A stretch of 6,038 nt of DNA, from the NCBI GenBank assembly GCA_964498785.1, contig CAZCJL010000215.1, positions 1 through 6,038 of the forward strand, written 5' to 3'. This document shows positions 1 through 6,038 of this stretch, in pieces (position 1 is the stretch's first letter; each line of letters starts with the position of its first letter). A program made the position numbers and the translations under genes. The notes under the pieces were generated by a model. The model was not told the origin of the DNA. It saw only the letters and a list, made by a program, of their open reading frames with translations, and searched no databases. The DNA is from Mariaggregatimicrobium sp964498785. Lineage in GTDB: Bacteria; Zhuqueibacterota; Zhuqueibacteria; Thermofontimicrobiales; Thiofontviventaceae.

Positions 1-415
1 ATACTCCACCAGCGCACGTATTATCACACGTATTTCCGGTGCACGTTTCTTCACAAGTCGCCCCACAAGTATTGCCACTGCAGGTAGACGCACAGGTACT
101 ATAACAGGTATTCCCTCCCATACAAGTCGGGTAATTTACGCAAGTATAGCTACCTTCGCACGTCATTTCAGAGGTATTGCAAATAGGTCGTAACGTATTC
201 TCAGCTTTGGGATCAGAACATCCTGCTTTGGAGGTTGGCTTATCGCCTTCACTCACATCGTTTGTTTTTCCTTCCAGCCGGTCTATTGCATTATTCAATG
301 CATGTTTAAACAGCGGCGAAGATTTAAAACCACTGTCGTTCCAGCGGGCAAAGCTCATGTTGGTAAAAGAGAGCATGACCGCCAGAATTAGCAATGTTAT
401 GATTAATTTTTTCAT
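1..415 (-). CDS. Secreted Thr-Cys repeat protein, partial (C-terminus beyond left edge)
   Basis: I do not recognise a named family. Seen: 138 codons from an ATG to the window edge with no stop. Residues 1-23 form a Sec signal peptide: MKK, a hydrophobic core (LIITLLILAVML), then NMSFA before RWND. Residues 24-78 are a polar linker that could be a propeptide. From residue 79 the chain is cysteine-rich, with Thr-Cys pairs whose cysteines are 86, 92, 98, 104, 108, 112, 117, 121, 125, 130 and 134. Cys spacing begins at 6-6-6 and then follows 4-4-5, giving a 13-residue unit such as TCSGNTCGATCEE followed by TCTGNTCDNTCAG. The N-T-C triplets use different Thr codons (ACC, ACT, ACG), so the repeat is kept at protein level. 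The start is supported by AGGAG nine bases upstream. Inference: an exported, disulfide-stapled solenoid, a metal-binding chain or a peptide precursor. The reading frame is near certain; the function is unknown. Confidence 0.88.
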   Translation of the reverse strand, partial: MKKLIITLLILAVMLSFTNMSFARWNDSGFKSSPLFKHALNNAIDRLEGKTNDVSEGDKPTSKAGCSDPKAENTLRPICNTSEMTCEGSYTCVNYPTCMGGNTCYSTCASTCSGNTCGATCEETCTGNTCDNTCAGGV

Positions 416-424
416 TATGTTAAA

Positions 425-430
425 CTCCTA
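425..430 (-). promoter_or_regulatory. Ribosome binding site of the Thr-Cys repeat gene
   Basis: On the minus strand TAGGAG lies nine bases before the ATG at 415. This fixes the start and places the signal peptide exactly at the N-terminus. It is one of the two clear Shine-Dalgarno-like sites in the window. Confidence 0.7.
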
Positions 431-465
431 AAATTTCGTTATGTTTCTAAAGAAAATAACTTGCT

Positions 466-493
466 ATTTTATTAAAATTCCCTTATATTTCAA
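466..493 (-). promoter_or_regulatory. Possible sigma-70-type promoter for the Thr-Cys repeat gene
   Basis: On the minus strand TTGAAA (493-488) is followed after 16 bases by TAAAAT (471-466). This would give a start near 459 and a leader of about 45 bases ahead of the ATG at 415. The -35 hexamer falls in the loop and arm of the 480-503 hairpin. The DNA is so AT-rich that such matches arise easily, so this is a weak call. If the host is a Bacteroidota member, its promoter consensus would differ. Confidence 0.25.
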
Positions 494-503
494 AATATAA
501 GGG
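480..503. repeat. Perfect 11-bp inverted repeat (hairpin)
   Basis: CCCTTATATTT and AAATATAAGGG are separated by two bases. Read on the minus strand the stem is followed by GAATTTTAATAAAAT, a poor T-tract. It could be a weak terminator for the transcript arriving from the membrane-protein gene, or a stem in the region just upstream of the Thr-Cys repeat gene. Its GGG (501-503) is also the outer end of the larger palindrome at 501-577, so the two stems would compete. Confidence 0.6.
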
Positions 504-577
504 AAAAAGGAAAGCATTGTAAACACGATCTCCTGCGTGCCGTAGGATTTTTGTTTACGAATATCTTTCCTTTTCCC
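501..577. repeat. Nested three-stem palindrome
   Basis: Three inverted repeats are nested. The outer arms are GGGAAAAAGGAAAG (501-514) and CTTTCCTTTTCCC (565-577), matching except for one extra A. The middle arms are GTAAACA (519-525) and TGTTTAC (552-558), a perfect match. The inner arms are TCCTGCG (531-537) and CGTAGGA (541-547), with one G-T wobble. On the plus strand a run of seven T follows at 582-588, which would look like a terminator, but no plus-strand gene reads into it. The nesting suggests either a REP- or MITE-like mobile palindrome or a structured RNA leader. No target duplication was found around it. Confidence 0.6.
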
Positions 578-598
578 GTTATTTTTTTATCTTCACTG

Positions 599-620
599 CC
601 ATTCGTCGTCCGACGAACGG
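599..620. repeat. Short GC-rich hairpin
   Basis: TTCGTCG (602-608) and CGACGAA (611-617) pair perfectly over a two-base gap. The outer CC/GG pairs extend the stem to 599-620, with one mismatch that becomes a G-U wobble in minus-strand RNA. It is noticeably more GC-rich than its AT-rich surroundings and has no T-tract on either side, so it does not look like a classic terminator. It may be part of the same repetitive intergenic element as the palindrome at 501-577. Confidence 0.5.
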
Positions 621-751
621 CTATCCTGGCGTTGCCCATTGACGAAAATAAAAAATTCGACATATTAAACACATTTTATCACGATACCTTTGTAAGTGAA
701 ATTATCGATGGTTCACAGATAAGAAAACCGGAACAGCTAAGTATATTTTTT

Positions 752-3448
752 TTATCTACTCCCCAAATCAAAAAGATCTCTGAAAATCCAATACTCAAGT
801 TCATATATTTTTCGCATGTTGTCACCGGGAATGGAAGAACTGTATCCCATATTAACATTATTGAAAATATCAAAACATGCCATGACGGCAACCATTCCTT
901 TTCCCACTGTTTTTGTTGCAAATACCGGCTTTTTTACATCAATCGGCGCTTCTGCTGTTTGCGTTTGTGAAATGTTTGGCTGTTGGAAATAGGGTCGCAT
1001 TTTTCTTATTTCTTCTCCCGGTTGATAGATCGGATCAGGAAAATCACTTTGAGGAATGTGAACTTCTTGTTTGTAATGTGAATAATCCGGTTGCCGGAAA
1101 TTGGATGGAAAAAGATCTGCGTATAATATTGCTTCTCCACCATGAACCATACCAATATTCCTTGCATTGACTGTTACCGTATCTTCTTCATCTTCCCGAT
1201 AGATTTTAGCCGTATTGGCGCGCATGATCGGTAAAACAGACATATCCACTGGCTTCAATAACTGATTAATGCCTGCCTGATGACCATCCGTTAAAATAAG
1301 CGCCTTACCACCTTCTTTTAAATAATTGTAGAAGTTTTCAATTTCCTCCGGTGAAAACGACTTATCAGGATTGGCAATCACCAGCGCATCTCCATCCTTT
1401 AGCGCTTCTTGAAAACTGAACTGAACTTTGGGCACGTGTCCCAATCGCTGCAAAGTAACATAAAATGTTGCCAGACTTTGCTCACGGCTCCGTGTAATGT
1501 GTAAATTCGGCAATTCATACTCTGAATGATCGTATTCAAAATTTACCTGAACAAACCTGGTGTGAGGTTCCGGGACAGGATAATTAATTTTATTCATACG
1601 TTCCATTATCAACACTGAAATGGGTATTGTAAATATCAAAACAAAAACAGTGACCGGTGAATAGCTCATTGTTTTAAATTTTATGAACAAATAAATACTT
1701 GTTAGTAAACTAAAAAAAGCTAGGATTAGAAAAATAAAGGTGGAAAATCCAAAGATACTATTTTTACGATTAAGCCATTGGAAACAGCCTAATAGCAATT
1801 CCGGTTTCCCGGGAATGAACATAAAAAAATTAGACCATACAGTACTATCCGTAAATCCGAGCACTCGTCCTTTTCCATGTTTTACGCCAGCCGCCTGCAG
1901 AAACAGACCGAACTCCATTGTTTCTTTATTACCTGCGTTCTCCGGGAAAAAATCTTTACGTGAATAATCCAAATACAAAGATTTGATACCGTAACCAACA
2001 ATAACATTATCCGCGTTTAATGGCGCTTCCATCATACAGCCGGAAGCAAATAAAAACGGAGGCATATATTGAACAACCGGATGAGGCAGTATCTTTGGAC
2101 GTTTGTAAACTGAAAGTTCGCCGGATACATCATATTGTCCGTCATAACGAAATCTGAGTCCAAACTGCTCGGCTATCGGATTCAGGTTGGTTGTAATGCC
2201 AAATACATTGGTATGATCACCAATAATAAATAATCCGCCGCCTTGTTTTACAAAATCTTTAATAGCAGAAATTTCATTACTGGAAAAGGGTTCAGTTGGT
2301 GTTTTTATCATTAATATGTCATAATCTTTTAATAAATTAACGGTTAAACTTTCGGACTTTTGTTCAACATGATAAAAATGATTCAAGTAATCAGCTAAGC
2401 AATAATAGTTATATGTGGATTGTTGCCCGTACCATTCTGTATCAAATTTTTTTGTTGTCCATTCCCAGTCACTGTGCCCTTCATCAATCAGTATTTTGCC
2501 ATCCTTTCGTGTTCCGGGATCATGGAATCCCAAAATCCCGATTATAGAAAAAGTAAAAATGAAAACAGAAATAGCCATCAATAGAGTTCGACGATTTAAA
2601 TGAACAGGAGGCAACTTCAAAGAATTTATATCAGTGAATTTAATGAATGCTGGTAAAAGGAAAATGAGGGGAATTAAGCTGATAATATTTACATCCAGTT
2701 TCCAAAATATTTTAGCTTGTGTTATGTTAAGAAAGGTGAGAATCATTCCAACATAGCGAATGATCATGTAGAAAAATAAAATCATTATTAAAATGAGAAT
2801 TTGTTTGCTCTTCTGCTGCTTAAAAGTTTTTGTCATGCTGTTGCCTGAAAACAGAGCGATTGCGATCAAACCACCAATGAAAATATTTAGCAGCGGATAG
2901 AGCGCCATAATATCCCAACTCGTGATAAAAGAATAGACTTTGTCTGCACTTCGGATAAAGAGCTCATTATTGGCAATCGAGCTTTCCAGCCCGATAGTTT
3001 TTGATAATGTTAGAATGACAGGCGTCAACCAATCGGCGCGGTGGTATCGAGAGAATATAATAAAGAAAAAAGGAATAATCATTGTTTGAGCCGCTAAAAT
3101 TGATCCGCTGAAAATAAATCCAGTGCTCATCGACTTGAAAATTCTACCCCATCTATGAAAGATCGTTAATGCTAATCCTAATAATAAAACGATTGACGCC
3201 AAATTGTAGGGAAAAGGCAATACATAAACAGAAAAACAAATAGGGATGAAAAAGAAATAATATTTCTTGTCAACTCTTTCGAATGCTATTTTCCGTAAAG
3301 CAAAGATATTAATTAGGATACCAATTGAAAGCAAAGCAAAGATAAACCAATACGGTGTGGAATAATGAATCGTGGTTGGATAATAGATACCAATTAAAGG
3401 TAGCCAGGCGACTGAGAACAGAAAAACACTTAACCATAAAATGGACAT
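752..3448 (-). CDS. Multi-pass membrane protein with two GATase-like (GldG/DUF4350-type) domains
   Basis: The product is 898 residues from the chosen ATG. Residues 1-310 hold about eight or nine membrane helices. Domain 1 (about 317-562) starts at KILIDEGHSDW and carries FSSNEISAIKDFVKQGGG, then IIGDHT, LPHPV, and ends near GKGRVLGFTDSTVWSNF. Two helices (about 567-590 and 597-615) lead into domain 2 (about 627-898), which has SFSPEEIENFYNYLKEGG, ILTDGH and a closing GKGMVAVMACFD strand. Known: the pattern of a strand, 'FS..E', a helix, GG and 'GD' is that of DUF4350 and GldG auxiliary proteins, which have a glutamine-amidotransferase-like fold. No G-x-C-x-G nucleophile elbow is visible, so catalysis is doubtful. 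The frame is open upstream to a TTG at 3529, but ATG 3448 is preceded by AAAGGA eight bases away and begins right at the first helix. Inference: an envelope scaffold, or a ligand-binding part of a transport or secretion assembly. No gene name is warranted. Confidence 0.85.
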   Translation of the reverse strand: MSILWLSVFLFSVAWLPLIGIYYPTTIHYSTPYWFIFALLSIGILINIFALRKIAFERVDKKYYFFFIPICFSVYVLPFPYNLASIVLLLGLALTIFHRWGRIFKSMSTGFIFSGSILAAQTMIIPFFFIIFSRYHRADWLTPVILTLSKTIGLESSIANNELFIRSADKVYSFITSWDIMALYPLLNIFIGGLIAIALFSGNSMTKTFKQQKSKQILILIMILFFYMIIRYVGMILTFLNITQAKIFWKLDVNIISLIPLIFLLPAFIKFTDINSLKLPPVHLNRRTLLMAISVFIFTFSIIGILGFHDPGTRKDGKILIDEGHSDWEWTTKKFDTEWYGQQSTYNYYCLADYLNHFYHVEQKSESLTVNLLKDYDILMIKTPTEPFSSNEISAIKDFVKQGGGLFIIGDHTNVFGITTNLNPIAEQFGLRFRYDGQYDVSGELSVYKRPKILPHPVVQYMPPFLFASGCMMEAPLNADNVIVGYGIKSLYLDYSRKDFFPENAGNKETMEFGLFLQAAGVKHGKGRVLGFTDSTVWSNFFMFIPGKPELLLGCFQWLNRKNSIFGFSTFIFLILAFFSLLTSIYLFIKFKTMSYSPVTVFVLIFTIPISVLIMERMNKINYPVPEPHTRFVQVNFEYDHSEYELPNLHITRSREQSLATFYVTLQRLGHVPKVQFSFQEALKDGDALVIANPDKSFSPEEIENFYNYLKEGGKALILTDGHQAGINQLLKPVDMSVLPIMRANTAKIYREDEEDTVTVNARNIGMVHGGEAILYADLFPSNFRQPDYSHYKQEVHIPQSDFPDPIYQPGEEIRKMRPYFQQPNISQTQTAEAPIDVKKPVFATKTVGKGMVAVMACFDIFNNVNMGYSSSIPGDNMRKIYELEYWIFRDLFDLGSR

Positions 3449-3456
3449 GATATTTT

Positions 3457-3462
3457 TCCTTT
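3457..3462 (-). promoter_or_regulatory. Ribosome binding site deciding the start of the 898-residue membrane protein
   Basis: On the minus strand AAAGGA lies eight bases before the ATG at 3448. The longer option, TTG at 3529, has no purine-rich site in front and would add 27 polar residues ahead of the first membrane helix. There is no in-frame ATG between the two, and an in-frame TGA at 3544-3542 closes the frame upstream. Confidence 0.6.
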
Positions 3463-3557
3463 GATATTGAGTGAAATCATTTTTTTTGCTTAAAAAATTA
3501 TAAGAAATAACATATTCATTTTTCTTCAAGTCATTTTGAAATCAAAACTTTTATTTT

Positions 3558-3998
3558 TTACAATCCTTCAAATATTGATTTCAGGAAAAATATATTTTCC
3601 TCATAATAGCCATTGTCATGCTCTAGATTTTTACTTAACAGAAAATAGGAGTCAGCAATTAAAATGAACCTGCCTTTTTCAATTTTTTTCGAGACAATCG
3701 TCGGTAAGTCCCAAGCGGTACAAATAACAGAATTATCCTTTTTTTCATTTAATAATATTGGCCAGGCTTCTGAAAATCCAACTTTTTGATCTGTTTGATC
3801 TTTTGGGACATATCCCAATGGCAAATTATCCAAATCCATTCCATATTTCTGCAATAAATTCAATGAACTTTCTTTTTCTTCATACCCGACTGCCCAAATT
3901 ACATTACCTCCATTTTTTATGTATTTATCAATCAATTCTATTTCATTGTTTGAAAAAAATTTTGCCGGCGAAATAACGATATAAATAGTGCTATTATT
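3558..3998 (-). pseudogene. 3' fragment of the disrupted membrane-protein gene (C-terminal part of domain 2)
   Basis: These 146 residues complete the second GATase-like domain that is cut off in the fragment at 4124-5923. The fragment opens with NNSTIYIVISPAKFFS, a core strand, then helix NEIELIDKYIKNGG and strand NVIWAVG. It ends with GRFILIADSYFL and EENIFFLKSIFEGL, a typical DUF4350-type closing strand and helix. Upstream the frame enters the inserted element and meets TGA at 4013-4011. A TTG at 3935 could in principle restart translation, but no ribosome binding site precedes it and it would begin in the middle of a domain helix. When the element and one TTAA are removed, this piece joins the upstream piece in frame to give 742 residues. 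The stop lies 28 bases before the earliest possible start of the next gene, which argues for one operon. The remnant has probably no function of its own. Confidence 0.85.
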
Positions 3999-4000
3999 AA
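3997..4000. repeat. Left TTAA, probable target site duplication
   Basis: This TTAA borders the left inverted repeat and matches the TTAA bordering the right one. Because TTAA is its own reverse complement, it could also be read as an extension of the inverted repeat. The reading-frame test favours duplication, because removing both copies with the element breaks the frame. Confidence 0.65.
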
Positions 4001-4133
4001 TACTACTTAATCAGATTAAGTCATAAATAATTAATTTTAATGCATGTTGGAGTGCAGTCCCTTTATGGACTGCATTTTGCAATGCATAAAAGCACAGCAT
4101 TCCGTTCTTTTTTTAAAATCTGATTAAGTAGTA
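4001..4133. mobile_element. MITE-like non-autonomous insertion element, 133 bp
   Basis: The 17-bp ends are perfect inverted repeats: TACTACTTAATCAGATT (4001-4017) and its reverse complement (4117-4133). Both ends are flanked by TTAA (3997-4000 and 4134-4137). The interior has no ORF but a strong hairpin. The element splits a gene, and removing it with one TTAA joins the halves in frame (L-L-N-N-S-T-I-Y). A TA duplication, with the element starting at CTACTT, would also restore the frame and add two residues. Treating TTAA as part of the repeat with no duplication would not. A MITE needs a transposase supplied elsewhere. TA would point to an IS630/Tc1-type source, and I cannot assign a bacterial family for TTAA. 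Confidence 0.88.
4053..4074. repeat. Hairpin at the centre of the MITE-like element
   Basis: TGCAGTCC (4053-4060) and GGACTGCA (4067-4074) form a perfect 8-bp stem over a six-base loop. Copies of the palindrome ATGCAT at 4040-4045 and 4082-4087 can extend the structure outwards. With the terminal repeats, most of the element can fold into one long imperfect hairpin, as is usual for small palindromic elements. No T-tract follows on the minus strand, so it is not an obvious terminator of the interrupted gene. Confidence 0.7.
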
Positions 4134-5923
4134 TTAAGTAACTCCACTGAAAACTGACGCTCAATATACGGGAGATATCCATTTCGCATCAAATTGTATG
4201 TTAATGACCATATCCCGTGATTTCCATAAATTTCAAACCTCTCAAGATGTGCTAAATCAATATATGCAATTTTTCCCTCTGGTATATTTTTGTTAGCGTT
4301 TTTTGAATTGATGCTGTCAGTGATGAACAGGGCCAGTAATAAAACTGTAAAAAGATATATTATCTGAGTATTCCCTATCGCAACGAAATCAGCAATGATA
4401 AGCATAATGAATGCTAATATAAATGCGATAATTCCGATTAATTCTAGTGATCTATTAATTTTAGAATTTTGATATGATGTCAGCCAGCTAAATGTTTGAT
4501 CCACAAATTTGAAATTTCGACACAAAACGCCATTTTGTAGTGATGACGTGTCGCCAAAAACGAGTACTTTGCCCTTACCGTAGTTTGCCTTCGCGACAAG
4601 AATAATATCACCCAATAATTCTCCGTCATTATATCGACGATCACCCAGGTAAGCGTTGTCCCGATTGAGCGCATTACCCCAATCTGAGAAGCCGAATTTT
4701 GCTGTGATTAGAGGAACAGCGTTTCCAGCAGGGATTGATAACGACGCACCCACAGAGATTCTGATTTCAGAATTATTTTTTATTTTGTGTGTGATTGGGT
4801 GAGGAAGTAATTCAAATGAATGCCGCCAGTCTTGTTTTAAGTAATGCGCTGAGTCAAAATTGAGTTCAATTCCCGTAAACTTTAATAAATCGTTCAATGG
4901 TTTACGGATTCCACTCAAACTGGTATGATCTCCAAGCACACATAGCGACCCACCATTCCCGACAAATTTTATAATAGCGTTTTTTTCTTGCTCTGAAAAA
5001 TTTTTATCTAAGTTAATTATGACCAGAGTATTTGCTCTCTGTAAGTTGTTATTACTAATAACTGAATCCATAACTACAGAGTAGCCTAATGATTTAAGAT
5101 ATTCCGGTAGCATGCCAAACATCCCACCACTCCTTAAGCCATATCGTCCAAACTCAGGTGTGTTCCAGGTTACTATCCCTTTGCTAAAAATAAAAACATT
5201 TCTTTCCTGATTTTTTCGTTGGTTTAATTCCGGAAAAGTTAGAAAGACGATGGAAATAAAAAGAAATCCCAGCGCAACATAAAAATATTTCATATTTAAA
5301 CGTCTGTCTTTCAATTCCGCTCTGCTTGTTTTAGTTCGTCGGATTAACAGATATATCGATACTAAACTTAAAAGAAAGGGAAGGAGCAGAAGATCCATCG
5401 GAGATATCAAAGAAAAAGAATTATTCTTTTTTATCAGATTGATAAATAAAATTTGCAGGGGCGCAGTTAAAATGTGAGCAATCAACAGAGCAAAAAGAGA
5501 CACGAATAAATTTAGTATTGATTTTTGTCTTGAATAAATATAATAAGTGAGAATAAAAATAGCTATTAAAATGATTATTGGGAGACCAATAGTAGTGCTA
5601 CGGAACAGTGCATCCGATTTGAATAAATTTGCCATTATATTAGATATGAAATGAGCATATTTTTGGAGACCAAGCCAAATTTCAGGCACAAAATAATAAA
5701 ATATCAGAAAGCTTAAATAGAAAAATGTAGTTAATAAAAAGATCTGATTCAGTTTTTTATCTTTTGAGTCTTTTAGAATTATGTTAAATGCTAGCAAACA
5801 TAACGCAAAAATAATGAATGGTTTCAACTGCTGAGGAAATGATGATATAATGATGAAATAAATTATTAATGATAGTACCGGTAAACTAAACAGTAAATAC
5901 CTCAGCTTGACACTAAACGGCAA
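4124..5923 (-). CDS. 5' part of a disrupted GldG/DUF4350-like multi-pass membrane protein
   Basis: This is 599 residues as it now reads, a paralogue of the downstream 898-residue protein. Residues 7-229 hold about seven membrane helices. Domain 1 (about 240-485) has VTWNTPEF-RYG, the helix ending in FVGNGG, then VLGDHTSL, LPHPI and GKGKVLVFGDTSS. These match the neighbour's GDHT, LPHPV and GKGRVLGFTDS. Helices at 492-513 and 518-536 follow, then the start of domain 2 (IAYIDLAHLERFEIYG, then LTYNLMRNGYLPYIERQFS). The frame then ends Asn-Thr-Thr-stop inside the inserted element instead of continuing, so the protein lacks the core of domain 2. The annotated start is a TTG without a ribosome binding site. 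The frame is open upstream to 6004 and encodes another probable helix, so the true start is uncertain. The intact ancestor would have had at least 742 residues. The product is likely non-functional, though the membrane part and domain 1 are complete. Confidence 0.8.
   Translation of the reverse strand: MPFSVKLRYLLFSLPVLSLIIYFIIISSFPQQLKPFIIFALCLLAFNIILKDSKDKKLNQIFLLTTFFYLSFLIFYYFVPEIWLGLQKYAHFISNIMANLFKSDALFRSTTIGLPIIILIAIFILTYYIYSRQKSILNLFVSLFALLIAHILTAPLQILFINLIKKNNSFSLISPMDLLLLPFLLSLVSIYLLIRRTKTSRAELKDRRLNMKYFYVALGFLFISIVFLTFPELNQRKNQERNVFIFSKGIVTWNTPEFGRYGLRSGGMFGMLPEYLKSLGYSVVMDSVISNNNLQRANTLVIINLDKNFSEQEKNAIIKFVGNGGSLCVLGDHTSLSGIRKPLNDLLKFTGIELNFDSAHYLKQDWRHSFELLPHPITHKIKNNSEIRISVGASLSIPAGNAVPLITAKFGFSDWGNALNRDNAYLGDRRYNDGELLGDIILVAKANYGKGKVLVFGDTSSLQNGVLCRNFKFVDQTFSWLTSYQNSKINRSLELIGIIAFILAFIMLIIADFVAIGNTQIIYLFTVLLLALFITDSINSKNANKNIPEGKIAYIDLAHLERFEIYGNHGIWSLTYNLMRNGYLPYIERQFSVELLNTT
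4134..4137. repeat. Right TTAA, probable target site duplication
   Basis: This is the partner of the TTAA at 3997-4000. In the interrupted gene it supplies the end of a Leu codon and the start of an Asn codon (CTT AAT) before the reading frame runs into the element's own repeat, which supplies Thr-Thr-stop. Confidence 0.65.
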
Positions 5924-6004
5924 ATGTAATAAAATTAATGAAAGGAATAAGACGATAGTAATTGCGTGGTTCGTTTCCGGAGTTATATAGTGCCTGAACG
6001 AAAA
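5924..6004 (-). pseudogene. In-frame upstream extension of the disrupted membrane-protein gene, no start codon
   Basis: These 27 codons continue the frame of the gene at 4124-5923 up to a TAG at 6007-6005. They read HYITPETNH followed by the hydrophobic AITIVLFLSLILLHL, which looks like a real membrane helix. HYITP resembles HYSTP at the matching place in the downstream paralogue, whose frame continues further upstream. No ATG, GTG or TTG occurs in this stretch. Beyond 6004 all three minus-strand frames hit stops before the window edge. Either the original N-terminus has been lost by mutation or a rare start codon is used. Confidence 0.5.
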
Positions 6005-6038
6005 CTACTTATTTTCTATTAAAATTCAAAACGTAGCT

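Larger units (their letters stand above)
416..751. other. Structured intergenic region
   Basis: These 336 bases separate the stop of the membrane-protein gene from the ATG of the Thr-Cys repeat gene. They hold the hairpin at 480-503, the nested palindrome at 501-577, the hairpin at 599-620, a possible promoter and an RBS. Between 621 and 751 I see no gene or clear structure. The short minus-strand frame 490-672 starts with GTG without an RBS and largely translates the palindromes, so I do not regard it as coding. Confidence 0.6.

Noticed and set aside
1..200. CRISPR array or DNA-level tandem repeat, suggested by the recurring CAAGT/CACGT pattern
   Set aside because: The periodicity follows Thr-Cys codons in one reading frame, with synonymous changes between units and no constant repeat and spacer pattern.
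1..415. Typical lanthipeptide or SCIFF-type peptide precursor
   Set aside because: A Sec signal peptide, no leader motif I recognise and no modification enzyme in the window. The possibility remains open only through genes beyond the left edge.
177..431. Plus-strand ORF of 84 codons
   Set aside because: It is antisense to the signal peptide and linker of the Thr-Cys repeat gene, has no RBS, and its product resembles nothing I know.
490..672. Minus-strand ORF of 60 codons in the intergenic gap
   Set aside because: It starts with GTG without an RBS, and most of its residues come from translating the palindromes at 501-577 and 599-620.
551..1170. Plus-strand ORFs at 551-970 and 913-1170
   Set aside because: They overlap the 3' end of the membrane-protein gene on the opposite strand. 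They show low complexity typical of antisense frames and no RBS.
3535..3548. TTTTGA/TCAAAA inverted repeat between the two membrane-protein genes
   Set aside because: Six AT-rich pairs over a two-base gap are too weak for a terminator and expected by chance in such AT-rich sequence.
4011..4126. Stop codon readthrough or programmed frameshift joining the two halves of the gene
   Set aside because: The inverted ends, flanking TTAA and exact in-frame empty site are fully explained by an insertion. The 133 bases between would not make a sensible protein segment.
4480..4674. Minus-strand ORF of 64 codons
   Set aside because: It is an alternative frame inside the disrupted membrane-protein gene, whose own frame carries the domain motifs.

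Overview
The window is AT-rich bacterial DNA in which every supportable gene lies on the minus strand, so transcription runs from high to low coordinates. No rRNA, tRNA or marker protein is present. The multi-pass membrane proteins with GldG/DUF4350-like domains and the AT-rich composition would fit a Gram-negative bacterium of the Bacteroidota/Calditrichota/Ignavibacteriota kind, but this is a weak guess. Shine-Dalgarno-like sites are visible at two starts (AGGAG and AAAGGA).

Layout in the direction of transcription. (1) 6004-3558: a membrane-protein gene, interrupted. It has a membrane-embedded N-terminal half, one soluble glutamine-amidotransferase-like (GldG/DUF4350-type) domain, a pair of membrane helices, and a second such domain. 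The second domain is split by a 133-bp element with 17-bp terminal inverted repeats (4001-4133), flanked by TTAA on both sides. Removing the element and one TTAA restores a continuous 742-codon frame. The 5' end of this gene is also abnormal: the frame is open to 6004 but has no ATG or GTG there. (2) 3448-752: an intact paralogue with the same architecture, 898 residues from its best start, directly downstream and probably in the same operon. (3) 751-416: a 336-bp gap holding three inverted-repeat structures and a possible promoter. (4) 415-1: the 5' part of a gene running off the left edge. It encodes a Sec signal peptide followed by a Thr-Cys repeat protein, with eleven Thr-Cys pairs in about 50 residues settling into a 13-residue period.

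The two membrane proteins look like an ancient tandem duplication: they share the domain order and several motifs. Neither soluble domain shows a cysteine nucleophile elbow, so binding or scaffolding is more likely than amidotransferase catalysis. The secreted Thr-Cys repeat protein is the least familiar item. Whether it works with the membrane proteins cannot be decided here, because the structured gap suggests a separate transcription unit. The element insertion and the missing start suggest that the upstream paralogue is decaying while the downstream one is retained.
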